This document shows, piece by piece, positions 9,696 through 22,340 of a DNA stretch of 64,000 nt. This DNA is from Sipunculus nudus (Eukaryota > Annelida > Sipuncula > Golfingiida > Sipunculidae): the NCBI GenBank assembly GCA_026874595.1, contig CM049308.1, forward strand, positions 24,206,367 through 24,270,366, read 5' to 3'. How positions within the stretch are numbered: the stretch's first letter is position 1; each line of letters opens with the position of its first letter. The notes under the pieces are model-generated. The model did not search any database. It saw only the letters and a program-made list of their open reading frames with translations, and was not told the DNA's origin. Made by a program: the position numbers and the translations under genes.

Positions 9696-12146
9696 CTGAG
9701 CCTTTAATGGACATTAAGATATTATAGCATACCTATGAACTGTGGTCATCCGTCGGTTTTTTTTTCAGTCATGGCTGGGCAGACCCTCATAAAATTATTG
9801 TACACTGGTATGTTTGGCGATATGCACCGCAAGTCCAATTTGAATTTCTTCAAGTCCTTTCGAATTTCTGGTTCCGCCACTGATCATGGCCCCCTCCCCT
9901 CCCTCAATACTTGCTACGACCCTGCCTGTTACTGTCTTTCAAAGCCACTTTCCTAAAGCCTTGATCTAAACTTTTTACTATGACAACCCTGCCGCCTTTC
10001 TTCAGGTGATGATTTCTTCGTATTCTCACATATCTTCCGTCCCCGGAGCTGGGGCATTTATCTCTCCTTCCACTGCAAGCTACCAAACCTAACAAATACA
10101 TGTTATTTGTATGAAGCGAAAGACACCAAGCTACTCGCCGGTAATGAGTACGAAAAGTAAGATTACCACTTTCATCGTGTTGTAGCTTTCAAGACTTCAC
10201 TGTTTGCTTGATTTCAGTAGAGAGACGCGAGCACTAAATGTTCTGTATATACACCAAGAAACTTTAAAAAGGAACACCTGGTCCATGAGATAGAAATGCA
10301 TAACTTTCCACAGATTTTGTCTCATGTGGGTCTCGTTTTCAGCAGAGGTTACCAGGGCATCGCATAACACGTATGTACAGAGGCGACAATTTATCTTCAA
10401 GGGTGGGGGATGACCCGAAGGCGTGGTAGGGTAAACAAAGTTGGGACAACCTGTTTACAAACACACACACATATATAAATATATATATAACTGCTACTAT
10501 CTGTGTGACATATTTCAAACATATTACTATGGTTTTCAAAAATAAGTTATTATGTTTCCAGTAAATGTTATTCTAACCAAGATTTAGGACTTTTACATTT
10601 CAGCGTAAACTCAGAAAGGGATCCAAAGTCTATAATTCTCGTTAATAATATATATAAATATTATTCTCTGAATATAAGAGGGATGATTATATTGACACCC
10701 TGCTAAAGTGTGATTGGGATATAGTCCGGGAGATAATTGCTGCATGGGCACAAATAAACGCAATCGTCCAACCGATCAGGGACGGATTAAGGTTCCAATT
10801 GGCCATTAGCTCCCAAGCAAGCAAGCGACCCTTACATCAAAGTGATTATGTTTGCACAAATAAACAAGAAATTCTTTAAAAGCAAATTGTAATTCTAATG
10901 ATATACATCCATATTATAACATGCGGTGTAATGCGAAATCGGTCACTGTGTTACATACAAATCCATATGCCCTTAAACCCCGGCAAAAAAAAATTAAATT
11001 TTTTCAAACGATTTATGCTGAAATCGGAATTTTCAAACGGAAATTTGATGACTTGCAAAGGTTGGGAGACCAGGTAAAGGAATTTATCAATCAGTATTAT
11101 CATAAAATGTTAACAATTACCGCAATTAGAAGGTATTAATATTAAATATAAAGTATGAGAAGAAGTAATATACTTGTATATTCCAAAGCTAAATCACACG
11201 GATCTGCTGACTAAATCTGAGGTTCAAAAGGTACTACAGGTCGAGTGAAATGGCAACCTCGGGGGGGGGGGGGGGGGCTGATGTAAGGTTCCGTTATGCT
11301 ATACTGACTTTATTTTTTTCAAATGAGATCGTTTCCAGTTTTTTGGCAAAGGCGGTTTAAACCCGAAGGGACAATTTTTTCGAAATTGGGAGCTCCAAAA
11401 TTACTTCAATGTTCTTTACGTGACACGGTTTCCTTTCTCACAAAAGGTTTTCACATTAATTCATTTTAAACACTTTCTCCCTTTTCAGTAGCTCATTCGC
11501 AGTGATATGGAATAAAAATCAGCATGCATTTTGTTCAACCGCATACAGCATGGGTGAAATGAAACAACATTTTGATTTGTGGTATCTGGTAACAACAGCC
11601 AAACAGCAAGGGTATTACATATGGGTTGCCAGGTAAAACATCTTAGCATAAACACAGGAAATATAATAAACGTGAGTGCTGTCCTTTCAATTTCGCGAAT
11701 TATTATTATTTTCAATAATCAAATCAAGGAATAAGTACATTGCAACATCAAATAAGAATTCTATAATTAAGATTTAATATCGAACCCGAATCTCATTGCT
11801 GGCATTCAGCTTACTCCGTCCTCATAAAATCAATCAATTATATTCCTTTTACATTTCTTTGTAAACTAATTCGGGGGGGGGGGGGGGGGGGAGGGGCTAA
11901 ATAACTGGGGCCAATGGCTCTAGCGCAGTCAGCTACCCTATCTTAATCCGGCCCTGTCCACTAGCAGCGTATACAGAAAAGTCAGGCTTACTGGTAATGA
12001 ACATATATAACTATCAATTTCTAAGGACTCCCTTAATCGTTATTGCATTCACCTATTCGGACCATATTCGAAGGTTCATTCTTTTTTCATTAGTGAAATA
12101 TTAAAGTAGAACACGAAACTCTAGCAGAGGGCAGGGCGTCTGAACA
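9696..12146. other. No gene seen; repeat pieces and G-runs
   Basis: Holds the dispersed repeat at 10388-10760 and pure G-runs of 17 bases (11261-11277) and 19 bases (11873-11891). The open frames here are short and lack splice or family support. Confidence 0.6.
10388..10760. repeat. Dispersed repeat, also at 55660-56080 and 62605-62690
   Basis: ATTTATCTTCAAGGGTGGGG near 10389 matches 55659 onward, and AATATTATTCTCTGAATA near 10655 matches near 55972. The third copy keeps only the TTATTCTCTGAAA...GGGATGATTACATTGA part. Two of the copies carry long G-runs at the same inner place, so the G-runs belong to the family or grow easily there. Confidence 0.6.
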
Positions 12147-13093
12147 AAAAAGTACTAGGTACCTCGGCCACACGTGTAGATGACGATATCTAGATGCATC
12201 ATTGACCTCTACATTTGAAAAAAAACTATGAGAATGTTTTCGAGTTAAGAGTTGTTCACTACATGGTGGATAGGGCAGCCATATCATCGGTCGAAGACTA
12301 CAGCATTAAGCACTTAAATCAAATCAGATTTCCGGAAGCAAAAATTGTGAATATTGTTAATTAGGAAATTTTCGCGAGAGAGCGCTTTTCGCTGACATCG
12401 AGAGCGTATATGTTGATTGGCGGAAAATAAATTTTCTCGAAAATTGAATAATGGAAGATGTACCATAAGTGTGACTCAAAAACAAATGAACAAACAAATA
12501 CGTTCAACTCCATTGTACTTTGATGGCTTAAAATCTCCATTAAGACCCTTTGAACATCAAAATGAGCCTGTTGACTCAAAACGATAGATAATTGATAAAT
12601 TAAACGCGAGTGCCTAATTTACACATATATTATGCTTTAACCGCCACGCAACGTCGGTTTGTGTAAGCATAATTAAATGAGTAACTGACTTGACCTTTCA
12701 GCCAATATCAGTGTTGAATCTCGTTCAATTGGCAGGCGATTAACGCAAGAAATATGTTCGCAAAATATTCATCCATATAAATTCGCAAAATTTGCGAAAT
12801 TTGTGAGTAACAGGTTCCCCAGTTGTATTATAGTGTTCAAATTTTGAAACCTGGTATGGCCAAACCTGTCCATTTTTTTCCTTCCGTGCCCTGATCCTCT
12901 ACCGTCCTGAATCGTCCGGTGTGTTTTTGTTCTCACTGTACTGTTCAGTCCTCCAACACTTGATCCAAACCTTTTTGTGTAACCTATTTCTTTAAAATAA
13001 CAATTCTAATTCAGTTTAAAGAAACGCAAATATTCATCTTCGTAATGCCACCAATAAAAGTGTATTTACTGTGTTATACATACCTCCCATCTA

Positions 13094-13099
13094 TCTATA

Positions 13100-13155
<56 letters not shown>
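13094..13155. repeat. (AT)n microsatellite
   Basis: About 60 bases of near-pure AT repeat inside segmental repeat copy 2, not at the place where copy 1 has its microsatellite. Confidence 0.95.
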
Positions 13156-13158
<3 letters not shown>

Positions 13159-14035
13159 GACATTTTGTGTGAAGCACATCTGCGTCCAGTTGGTGATGAA
13201 AAAAAAGGGGGGGTGGTTATTCATGCCCAGTCGTAACTGCATTTTCTCCTTTCCGCTTTCTTTCTAGAAGATCACTTTTCGTATTAGTCATTGTTGCTAG
13301 TTGTGCAAACCAAGTAAAATCAATAACGTTTAAATATTACATTTTTTTAGTCGTAAGCGGTCATAACCCCTAGTGGGACTAAGCGCAAACAATATCACAT
13401 CTTTTGAGGCGACCATATTGTCCAAGATTTAGTCCTCCACGGGTGTAACCGAAGGTGACTACCAGTTTTGAATCATGATATGACCAAAATTGCAATTATT
13501 TACCTCAAATGATGTACCCTTTATAGTTTCCCTCCTGAAACAAATCAATTGTCCGTTTTCCTTCAAACTGATCCTGCAAATGTTCATTCAAGCAAAGAAA
13601 GTTTTTGTTGTTGAGCTGCATACCGTTTGGGTACAGTATCAACTCGTTTATTCGCCAACCCTAAGGCTTAGACAATTATTGGAGGTGTTCGAGGGCGGCG
13701 GATGATCGAGGGACCTTATTTCTTCACACCACCTGGCCTTTTAGTCAAGTTATATTTATAAGCAATGGAAAAACCGGACTGAAATAGCAAGACTTCAACA
13801 TGACAACAAAAATCCTCAATTTACTATACAATCTTAATCAAAATTAATTGTTAATTTATTCTAGATGTAAATTTGAAGTAACAAAATTTCTAAGGACAAA
13901 GTATTATTAACAAAATAGGTACAAATTTAAAAAAAAATGTTAAGTGTATTTCTTTCGAACGACAGGGGTTGCTGGTGTCGTTCATTGAAATTGTAAACAA
14001 AATAACCCCATTTGCTGGGATATTCCTTTTCAAAT

Positions 14036-16840
14036 TATGGGTCTAATCAATTAAGGAAAATGCACGGTGATACTGGGGTCGGCAGGGTAAAGTTACATGC
14101 CAAAGTTATGAGTTCAAAATTTATATTTATGTGTCGCATCACAGTAGGATTTAGGGCATAGGGTGAGGTTGTTCACAGTAGTTGTTTGAATTGTAACTCC
14201 ATTAAGCTGATCAATTTTTTTGATTTTACATAAAATCATGTGGTGTGGCCATCGGTCATTATTCAGTCCCTTGGCCCTCAGACTAGCCCAGTCGATGCAG
14301 TGTCTAAATAATTTATCCCTTACTCTGACAGAGTCATGAAACTTGCTCTCACTGTGTCGCAACGCAGGTACTGCCACCTTGAGGCAAATTATATAATTAA
14401 TTGTAGGCGCTCTGCCCAACTGCTGATCTCTTTGAGACAAGAGGTATCACCGAGCGCGGCTATCTGCATAAAGGCTAATTCATAACACAGAAGATGTTAG
14501 TTATCTGTGGACATTTAAATTTTTTTTTAATATTTGAGACTCTGTGCTACAAAAAAAATATCACCGATTGTGCTGTGGTAACCAAGTTGGTTTTAGATGT
14601 TTCTGTAATTCAATAGGTCAAGATGCCTCATTGGCACCTATTATTCCTGTGATTATAAGAAAGTTCAAGCTATCTTTGAGATATTGTTATTGAAATAAAT
14701 CACCTATTCCGCTCTGGTGGTCGTTTTGAAATTCGGATAGGTCTGTAATCCGTTAGGTCTGTAGCCCTTATTGACACAATTTTGGTATCGGTGACATGCA
14801 GATATGTAAAATGCATTATCTACATTGGCTAAACATAATAAAGAGAAGAAAAATATGGGACTGTCCGAAAGTGCTCACATGATAGATATGCCTACTTTAT
14901 GGAGATGCCTACTAAAAGAGGTTGCATAGATTTAACAAGTAACTACAGAGCTATCAGTTTTCATATTCTGGGTTAAATTTTGTATACAATCATGCTGTGT
15001 GCCCATTGGTCATTATTGAGTTCTTTTGCCATGATAGACTAGTTCAGCCGATGCTGAGGTTAAGACTAAATTCCTTACGCTGACAGGGCCATGAAACATG
15101 CTCTCATTGTATCGCAACGCAGGTACTGCCACCTAGAGGCAAATTTTATAATTAATGGTAGGCGCTCTGACCGACTGCTGGATCTTTTTTGAGACATGAG
15201 GTATCACCGAGATCGGCTATCGATACATTGAATCCGGTTTTTTTTTGGCAATAATAAAATAGTTACCGATAAACCTCGTCAGCGCTGAGTATACATCTAC
15301 TATTTATCATCATAAATGCTAATTCATAACACAGAAGACGTTGGTAATCTATGAACAATTTTGTTTTTAAATTTGTTTTATTTTCGAGTAGCTGTGCTCA
15401 AAGAAATTCACCGATTGTGCTGTGGTAGACATCTTGGTTTTATCTGTCTCTGTACTTCAGTAGGGCAGATGCCTCATTGGCACCAATCATCCCTGTTATT
15501 GCGAGAAAGTTCAAAAATATTCTCTTTGAGATATTGTTCTCAAAATTAATAACCTTTTGCGCTCTGTTGGTGTTCTGGAATTCGGATAGGTCTGTAATCC
15601 GAGAAGTCTGTAGCCCTTACAGACGATAACTTTTTATCGGTGAAATTTTGAAAGATAAAATGTATTCTGTATGGATAATGCGTGCGAAAGAAAGCGTCAC
15701 TGACGGATGGACGGAAAAAGAGGTTGGAATGCGATCACTACACGGCGCCGCTGTTCACGCTGGGCCATAACAAGGCTCCGGAAGTTTAAATAAGAATTCA
15801 CTTCAACTGGAAAAAAATATGTCATCTCATCAACTGAGGGAAACTCCAACAGTCCCACTCTAAATAATCTACGGGTGCCCACATTGGCTAAACATAATAA
15901 AGAGAAGAAAAATATGGGAATGCCCGAAAGTGCTCACATGATAGATATGCCTACTTTATGGAGATGCCAACAAAAAGAGGTTACATAGATTTTACAAGTA
16001 ACTACAGAGCTATTACTTTTCATATTATGGGTCTTATCAATTAAGGAAAACTCTCGTTGATATTGGGGTGAGCAGGGCAATAATAACATGCCAAATTTCA
16101 AGGCTCAGAGTTCAAAATTTATAATTCTGTGACAAATCACAGTAGGATTCAGGGCAAAATGTAAGCGGCATATCTCAGGGTTGTTCACATTTGGTGTCTG
16201 AATGGTAACGCATTTTATCTGATCAATTGGTTTTAAATTTTGTATACAGTCATGTTGTGTGCCCATTGGTCATTATTGAGTTCTTTTGCCATGATAGACT
16301 AGTCTAGCCGATGCTGAGGTTAAGACTAACTTCCTTCACTGACAAGGCCATAAAACATGCTCTCATTGTATCGCAACGCATGTACTGCCACCTAGAGGCA
16401 AATTTTATAATTAATTGTAGGCGCTCTGACCGACTGCTTGATCTTTTTTGAGACATGAGGTATCACCGAGATCGGCTATCGATACATGGAATCCGGTTTT
16501 TTTTTTTTGCAATAATAAAATAGTTACCGATAAACCTCGTCAGCGCTGAGTATACATCTACTATTTATCATCATAAATGCTAATTCATAACACAGAAGAC
16601 GTTGGTAATCTATGAACAATTTTGTTTTTAAATTTGTTTTATTTTTGAGTACTCGAAGAAATTCACCGATTGTGCTGTGGTAGACATCTTGGTTTTATCT
16701 GTCTCTTTACTTCGGTAGGGCAGATGCCTCATTGGCACCAATCATCCCTGTCATTGCAAGAAAGTTCAAACATATTCTCTTTGAGATATTGTTCTCGAAA
16801 TAAATAAACTTTTGCACTCTGGTGGTCGTTTTGCATTTTT
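14036..16840. repeat. Three tandem units of about 0.9-1.1 kb
   Basis: Units start near 14036, 14941 and 16021, each preceded by an ACAAGTAACTACAGAGCTAT-type junction (absent before the first). The second and third are nearly identical over about 560 bases (15000-15560 with 16260-16820), so they split recently. The unit occurs once in copy 1 (1019-2260). No coding frame persists across units. Confidence 0.8.
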
Positions 16841-16984
16841 GTAAATTTTCAAGGCTTTTAATAGCTTACAGTATGATGTATTATATAATATGTTTTATGT
16901 ATGGGATGAAAGGAGGGATTCACAGGTCTATGTATAAGCAAATGAATCATTGGTATTACAAACGATATTTATATTATTAGTTTA

Positions 16985-17103
16985 TCGACTTCCATGGGCA
17001 CTACGATCCACTTTCATAGCACTTCTGGGAATTGAACCTTTAAGTCGCCACTCGCGGGCTGAGACAGTGGACCATTTTACCACTCAACTGTCCGTGCAGG
17101 CCC
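16985..17103 (-). mobile_element. tRNA-derived SINE-like segment, second copy
   Basis: On the minus strand the piece reads GCACGGACAGTTGAGTGGTA (A-box region) and later GGTTCAATTCC (a good B-box), about 45 bases apart. It is the counterpart of 2928-3041 and the better preserved of the two. Confidence 0.55.
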
Positions 17104-17851
17104 TTATAACTCAACAGGGTTCACCCTAAAGTGATGGTTTACATCTATGTGTCATCTAAATCTTATAAATCAATACAGAGATTTATGTAAGTGGTGAAAA
17201 GAGAAAAAATACACATCGTTACAAATGTAAATGGTGCCATCTTATTCACCACTTGGCATATATTTACCATGGTTAATACATAAGCCTTTTTTCAGAATTC
17301 TCCTGCTGATAAAAATGAATTAGTTCTGTCTTAAACCATAGAGAAATATCGATAATTCAGGCCATTGATCAAGGTCTCTGGAACGGTTCTAAAAAAAACG
17401 GATACGTCAATACTTCAAAAAGGTAAGCGTATCGATGGAAACATTTTTGAGATTTGTAAAACCATGATCACTTGTTTTCTGTTGGCAAAATACCCAAAAT
17501 AACACAAATTCCAAAGAGAAAAAAAAACACATTAAGTTATGACAACACTGTGTTGCACTTTCAGCTCAACCACGCTTGGTACGTCTGGAGGATGGTGTTT
17601 TATAACATAGGCTTTCATTGTAATCTTTCGCTGTTTTAATGCTGATCAACGGCATCTGCGTCAGACTTTTATGTATGTTATATATTTAATTAATAAAGGA
17701 ATCCTGTAGGATTAAATATCAGGCTGGGGCATCATTGGTAGTTAGCAGTAGTGAGACCGAGAGTTAAAGTACAGTTTACATCACACTGCTTGGGAAGAGT
17801 TGCCACGTTTATTCTTAAACATAATAAGGTAAACTTTAATGGATGATGATG

Positions 17852-18031
17852 TTTATTGTATTCACTTAATAGTGCTTGCGCCATTCCGCCTGAAAAGGAA
17901 AAGACATGATATTACTGATATTGTTTAATATAATTATATTGATTATTGCCTATATTCACTGGGTATAAGGATAATCTATACGTTGCTTTTACCAACAGAT
18001 TTATTTGTATTTATTATTTATATTTATATTG

Positions 18032-18074
<43 letters not shown>

Positions 18075-18631
18075 TATATTATACTTTCGTGTTTTAAAAT
18101 ACAAGTTTAAACATTCGAAACATCAGCAGAAGGTATATCAATGTTTAATTAGCTGTCATTCCGCTGCCCTGAAATATATATCTTCATAATCATTATATTT
18201 GCATTAACGTTTAACATATGAAATGTCTTTACATATGAATGTAGTATAAAGGATTCTATGGCCTTCATAATACTGATATAATAACATATTAAAAAATAAT
18301 ATATTGTCGAATATACAAAAACAAAGGGAATTCCATTTATTCCGGGAATGAATTTATAGATGTTAAGTGATTTTGATGTCGATGGACTTTTTCCATACAT
18401 GTTTTACACTTGAATACGTACGTAATAGTGATGTTTAAAACCAGAATGTCTGTTAGAGATCACATCTCTCTGGTGCACGATTAACGGGGTAGCAGCACAC
18501 CTCCTCACGTTCACATCGAGCTGCCAAAGTGTTCCTGCATGCTTGCTCGAAGTCTTTACAGGAATATCGCCTACATTCGCCATTAAGGTCCGGCCCACAA
18601 TAATGCGAATGTTTCTCCTCGGCAAGGACAG
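17852..18631 (-). CDS. Secreted eight-cysteine peptide, copy 2 (exon 1 not found)
   Basis: The coding exon is 18631-18453 on the minus strand. It opens after TATAATTTATAG and encodes VLAEEKHSHYCGPDLNGEC, later EREEVCCYP, ending at TAA 18453-18455. The spacing C-x7-C-x4-C-x6-C-x7-C-x5-CC-x9-C is identical to copy 1, and 27 of 48 residues from the first cysteine onward agree (hand count). The exon length of 179 bases is identical. The donor after the stop (18421) and the acceptor of the 3' UTR exon (17889, with AATAAA on the minus strand at 17857-17852) are also conserved. The leader exon was not found between 18632 and about 22000. Either it lies farther off, is too diverged to see, or was left behind by the duplication. 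Selection appears to have kept the frame, so copy 2 was functional after the duplication. Confidence 0.7.
18035..18075. repeat. (AT)n microsatellite
   Basis: About 40 bases of AT repeat in the 3' UTR intron of peptide copy 2. Confidence 0.9.
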
Positions 18632-18668
18632 CTATAAATTATAACAATCATTGTATTATATATTTTAC

Positions 18669-19955
18669 AGTCAATGTGTAAAATCAGTCAATCTGTAAAA
18701 TGCCTGAAATTTTCAGTCAATTTACAAAGTGCCTGATTCACTCCTGAGTTTACAAATTGAAAATTCAGTCAGTTTATTTGTCACATTGTCTGAAATGGTT
18801 TTTTGAAGAAATACTACTGTGAGAAGGTAACAAAGATTTAAATGACATTTAATATGCTTTAACACCTTTCTCTTACAAAACATTCAAACATTTTATATCA
18901 TATCATTGCAATTTTGAAGGAAATTAACAGCAATTTTGAAGCAAATTGGGTCTTGAAAACATGGAATATTCTCGCTTCTGAAACCAACAATATATAAAAT
19001 TGTTACACATAAAACAGCAACGTCCCCTTGGAACCTCACAACGCCCCCCCCCCCCCCCCCCCCCCACCACCACCACCACCAACCAACATCTTAGACCGCC
19101 TTTGGTTATTTCACAAAATAACATAGGTTCATGTTTAAAATTTCGAATTGACCGATATTTTTATTTGCACTTTTATATTAGGGTTCAACAATGTCCGGCC
19201 ATTTTCACAAAATTGTTTCACATTTTTGGAAATAACTCTTTTTCTATTCCAAAATGCATTTTTTATTTGTCAATATGAAGGAGGGGAATATAGTAAATCC
19301 ACTAAGGTTCTCAACCCCCTGTTTCCCACCATCAATCACAGTTTTGGTCCACTCAAAGAATGAAGATTGTAAACAATTTAAAAGTAACAAATGCAGTCGG
19401 TATATTTGTGATTAAACACGACCCTTTGTAATTGACTTAAGCATATCTAAATCATGTATTTGATTAAACAAACATATAACTGTGGATATTCTTCAACGTT
19501 CTACAATCTACATCATTTATTTTACATATTATTGCACAAGTTAATGTTTTAATGTTTTATTTAATCAAAGATTTAGTTAGACTCGTTTCTCATTCTGACA
19601 AAGATGAAGCCATATGAGATGTAAAATATAGTGTGCACATTTCTTAAGTTATTATGGTCTACATATTTCATATATATGATTCTGGTTGACCCTCACCAGT
19701 CTGCATGTGCATTTTAGTCTTATTACATCATCCGTTTTCTTTATAAATGACCCAGAGAGAGGAAAGAAACGGGCATAAGATTCGGTTTTTGACAATGTCT
19801 GTCTCAAAATAGTGAGATATTTGGAACAAAAAAAACTATGTCATACAGATTCAGTCAATGTGTCAAATAAACTGGCTAATTTTTTCAAGCAATTTGTAAA
19901 TTAACTGAAAATTTCAGGCAATTTACAAATTATCTGATTTTACACATTGAATGTT
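18669..19955. mobile_element. TIR element inside the intron of peptide copy 2
   Basis: The left end (TCAATGTGTAAAATCAG, later TGCCTGAAATTTTCAG and AATTTACAAA) matches the reverse complement of the right end over about 70 bases, giving long terminal inverted repeats on a 1.29-kb element. The inside is non-coding, with a 22-base C-run and (ACC)n. A related single end sits at 28965-29065. Target duplication is unclear. No transposase was seen, so it is non-autonomous. Confidence 0.65.
19044..19080. repeat. Poly-C (22) followed by (ACC)n
   Basis: C-run 19044-19065 followed by four ACC units. It lies inside the TIR element 18669-19955. The minus strand could form a G-quadruplex. Confidence 0.9.
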
Positions 19956-20737
19956 ACATACATACATACATACATATATATATATATGTGTGTGTGTGTG
20001 TACTGCGTAGTTCCTTGATACAAGGGCATTTGAATTTTCCCATGGGCCATAATGTCATACATATATTTATTAATAATCAAATCTTTATCATAATAAGCAC
20101 AAGTGTCCGGAGCCTTTTCTTATTCATCTCCCAACTTTATATAAGGGCTGATGCCCGAGAGCCTTCGCTTTCCACTGACAGTAATGCTTAGATATTGTAG
20201 CCACGATTTGGCAGAAGCGGATCCGGGGGAAGGGGGTGTCCTGCGGGTTTAACCCACACTTTTTAAGCCGTCGTAACCTTTTTTAAGGGTTTCAGACCAA
20301 TTTGCGCAGCTTGGACCCCAACCCCACTTTTCCGGACAATGGGACCTTTTTGAGGCTTTGTTTTTACCCGTATACGTGTGATCTTTCTCTTCTTTCCAAA
20401 TTAAAATTAAAGCACGGACAGCCTGCATGGTCTTTAATGGGATTCAACCTTCCGCCAGATGTCGTCCCTCTCGAAACGAACTTCTTCTGTTTGTATAATA
20501 TGGAACGGCCGAGACTTCTTTTCTATATTTTAAATCTGTAAATTTCAAGATTATTTTCACATAAACATGCGCATGCTTATTAAACATTACTTATTCCGTT
20601 AGTCTTTGCCACAAAATCCCCCATGTTTTACGTAATTTGCCTCGAAGCATATTTTTCTCGAGTAGTTCTCGAACGGACTATATTGTCTTCTTCACTTCAT
20701 TCATACGTCCGCCGCTGGTGTATATAGAAGCTCCGGT

Positions 20738-22340
20738 GCATTTGGGGGTCAGATTTTAACTCCAACAATCCTTAACAGGAGGGTCATTCTCTCAATTCTC
20801 AGTCTGCGCAATGTGAGGGGAGTCTTTGCCTCTGGGCCAGTCTCAAGGCTTTGTTTTGAAGCGCTAGGCGCCGTACTAGCTGGCATTTACTGTCCATTAT
20901 CATTGCTTCTGCTTCCATAGGTCATGAATGGCCGTACACTCGCCTAGTGAAGGTATATACCGAACTGAGGGTCGGCATGCCCCCTTTTTCTGCTCGAAGT
21001 GCTTTCAAGCAGAAATATCCATACACGATCCCTCTGTGTACTAGCACACTTTTATAGGAACCAGCGAAAAACGTCACAATAGTCAGTTAGAGTGCTACCC
21101 ACTCCCTAAATTTGTACCATCCTGGAAACCAGGGCGATATTCAAACTTAAATGCAGATGCAGGATGCAACTGTCGACAAAGCAATTTTGCATGTAGCAGG
21201 GAGAACTGGTGTGGGACATATGTTATTTGAGAGAAAATACATATACATATAGATTGTCATGTACGCGCGACGCATCAACAATGAAATTGAAATGAAAATA
21301 ATACAGACAGACAGAAAGACAGACAGAGATCGAGGGGATGTAGAAACATTCATATGAATGACAATGTTGTGGGGGAGCAGAAACGAATAATACGTTTGTG
21401 TAGGCATGCTGACATTGTATAGCTGCAGAACCTTCTGGTGTAAAAGTCACCGAGTTATTATATAAGCATTTCTGTGAAATATTGTGTTTTTTTCTAGTTT
21501 GAAGAGATAAGGTGCGAGGTTTGGCAAGATTTACAGTATTATCATGTTGTCAAGCGGGTTATATATTATGAAATGCCGAAAACTAGACCTGTGTGGCTGT
21601 AAAAGTTGCCGAATTATAAGTATTTTGGAGTAGTTTCATTTTTTCTCGTTTGACGAGATATGGTGCAAGATTTGGCTTAAAAATTGACTGAAAGATAGAA
21701 AAGGTAGCACTAATACTTTCAAATGATCAAGTTATAAACCAAAAAACCATGGTAACCATGGTAACCGTAGATAAAACTAGTAACATATCACTTGAAATGT
21801 CAGGGGATGTCCAACAAAATGTGTTATAATTTATGTTGGTAACTTATAAAGTTGTGGAGATATGCCTCTAAAAATTTTGTAGGGTATCGACTGCAGCGCC
21901 TCCTAGCGGTCATATTCAAAGACTGAAAAAGTGATTTCGAGTTATTGTCGTGGAAAACAAGATTAATCAGTTTCAAGATGATTCCTGCAACTTGTGGCCT
22001 CTAAGGTATCCTTATATGAAATCTCGAAATATCGCGTTTTTGATGACCTTGACCTTGACCCAAGGCCGATATTAATAAAAAATAGGCTTTCAGGACTTCG
22101 GGTTGTTCACAACCCTGTAAGCTACATCTCTATACTGATGACCCGTTTCATATGTTATGTGTAATAATGTCCTTCAGGACTACTGTGCACATGTGAATCG
22201 AATACCCTTTCTTAAAAGCTTATTGCAGTGGAGAAGTGCCAAGATTAATCTATATTTTCACAAAATTTAAACACACTTAAAACATATTTAACATATGAGG
22301 AGATATTCAACAATGTGACAAACACTTACTTCCATCTGAT
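20738..22340. other. No gene seen
   Basis: Searched for the missing leader exon of peptide copy 2 on the minus strand; no match to a hydrophobic leader followed by a donor was found. A piece near 22045 (GACCTTGACCTTGACC) resembles the tandem repeats at 54960-56540. Open frames are short and unsupported. Confidence 0.55.

Larger units (their letters stand above)
12147..17102. repeat. Segmental repeat, copy 2 (expanded)
   Basis: Direct duplicate of 1-3040. It carries the first block at 12147-12917, three tandem versions of the second block (14036-16840), and the SINE-bearing last block at 16844-17102. Compared with copy 1 it lacks the part matching 2270-2740 and has extra units. It lies directly next to the right arm of the peptide-gene inverted duplication. 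Confidence 0.8.
17537..20737. repeat. Inverted duplication, right arm
   Basis: Reverse complement of 8125-9695: the flank at 17541-17830, the 3' UTR exon near 17889, exon 2 at 18453-18631 and intron parts at 20160-20737. It is longer than the left arm because a TIR element (18669-19955) was inserted in the intron. The left arm instead gained an AT microsatellite. Confidence 0.75.
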
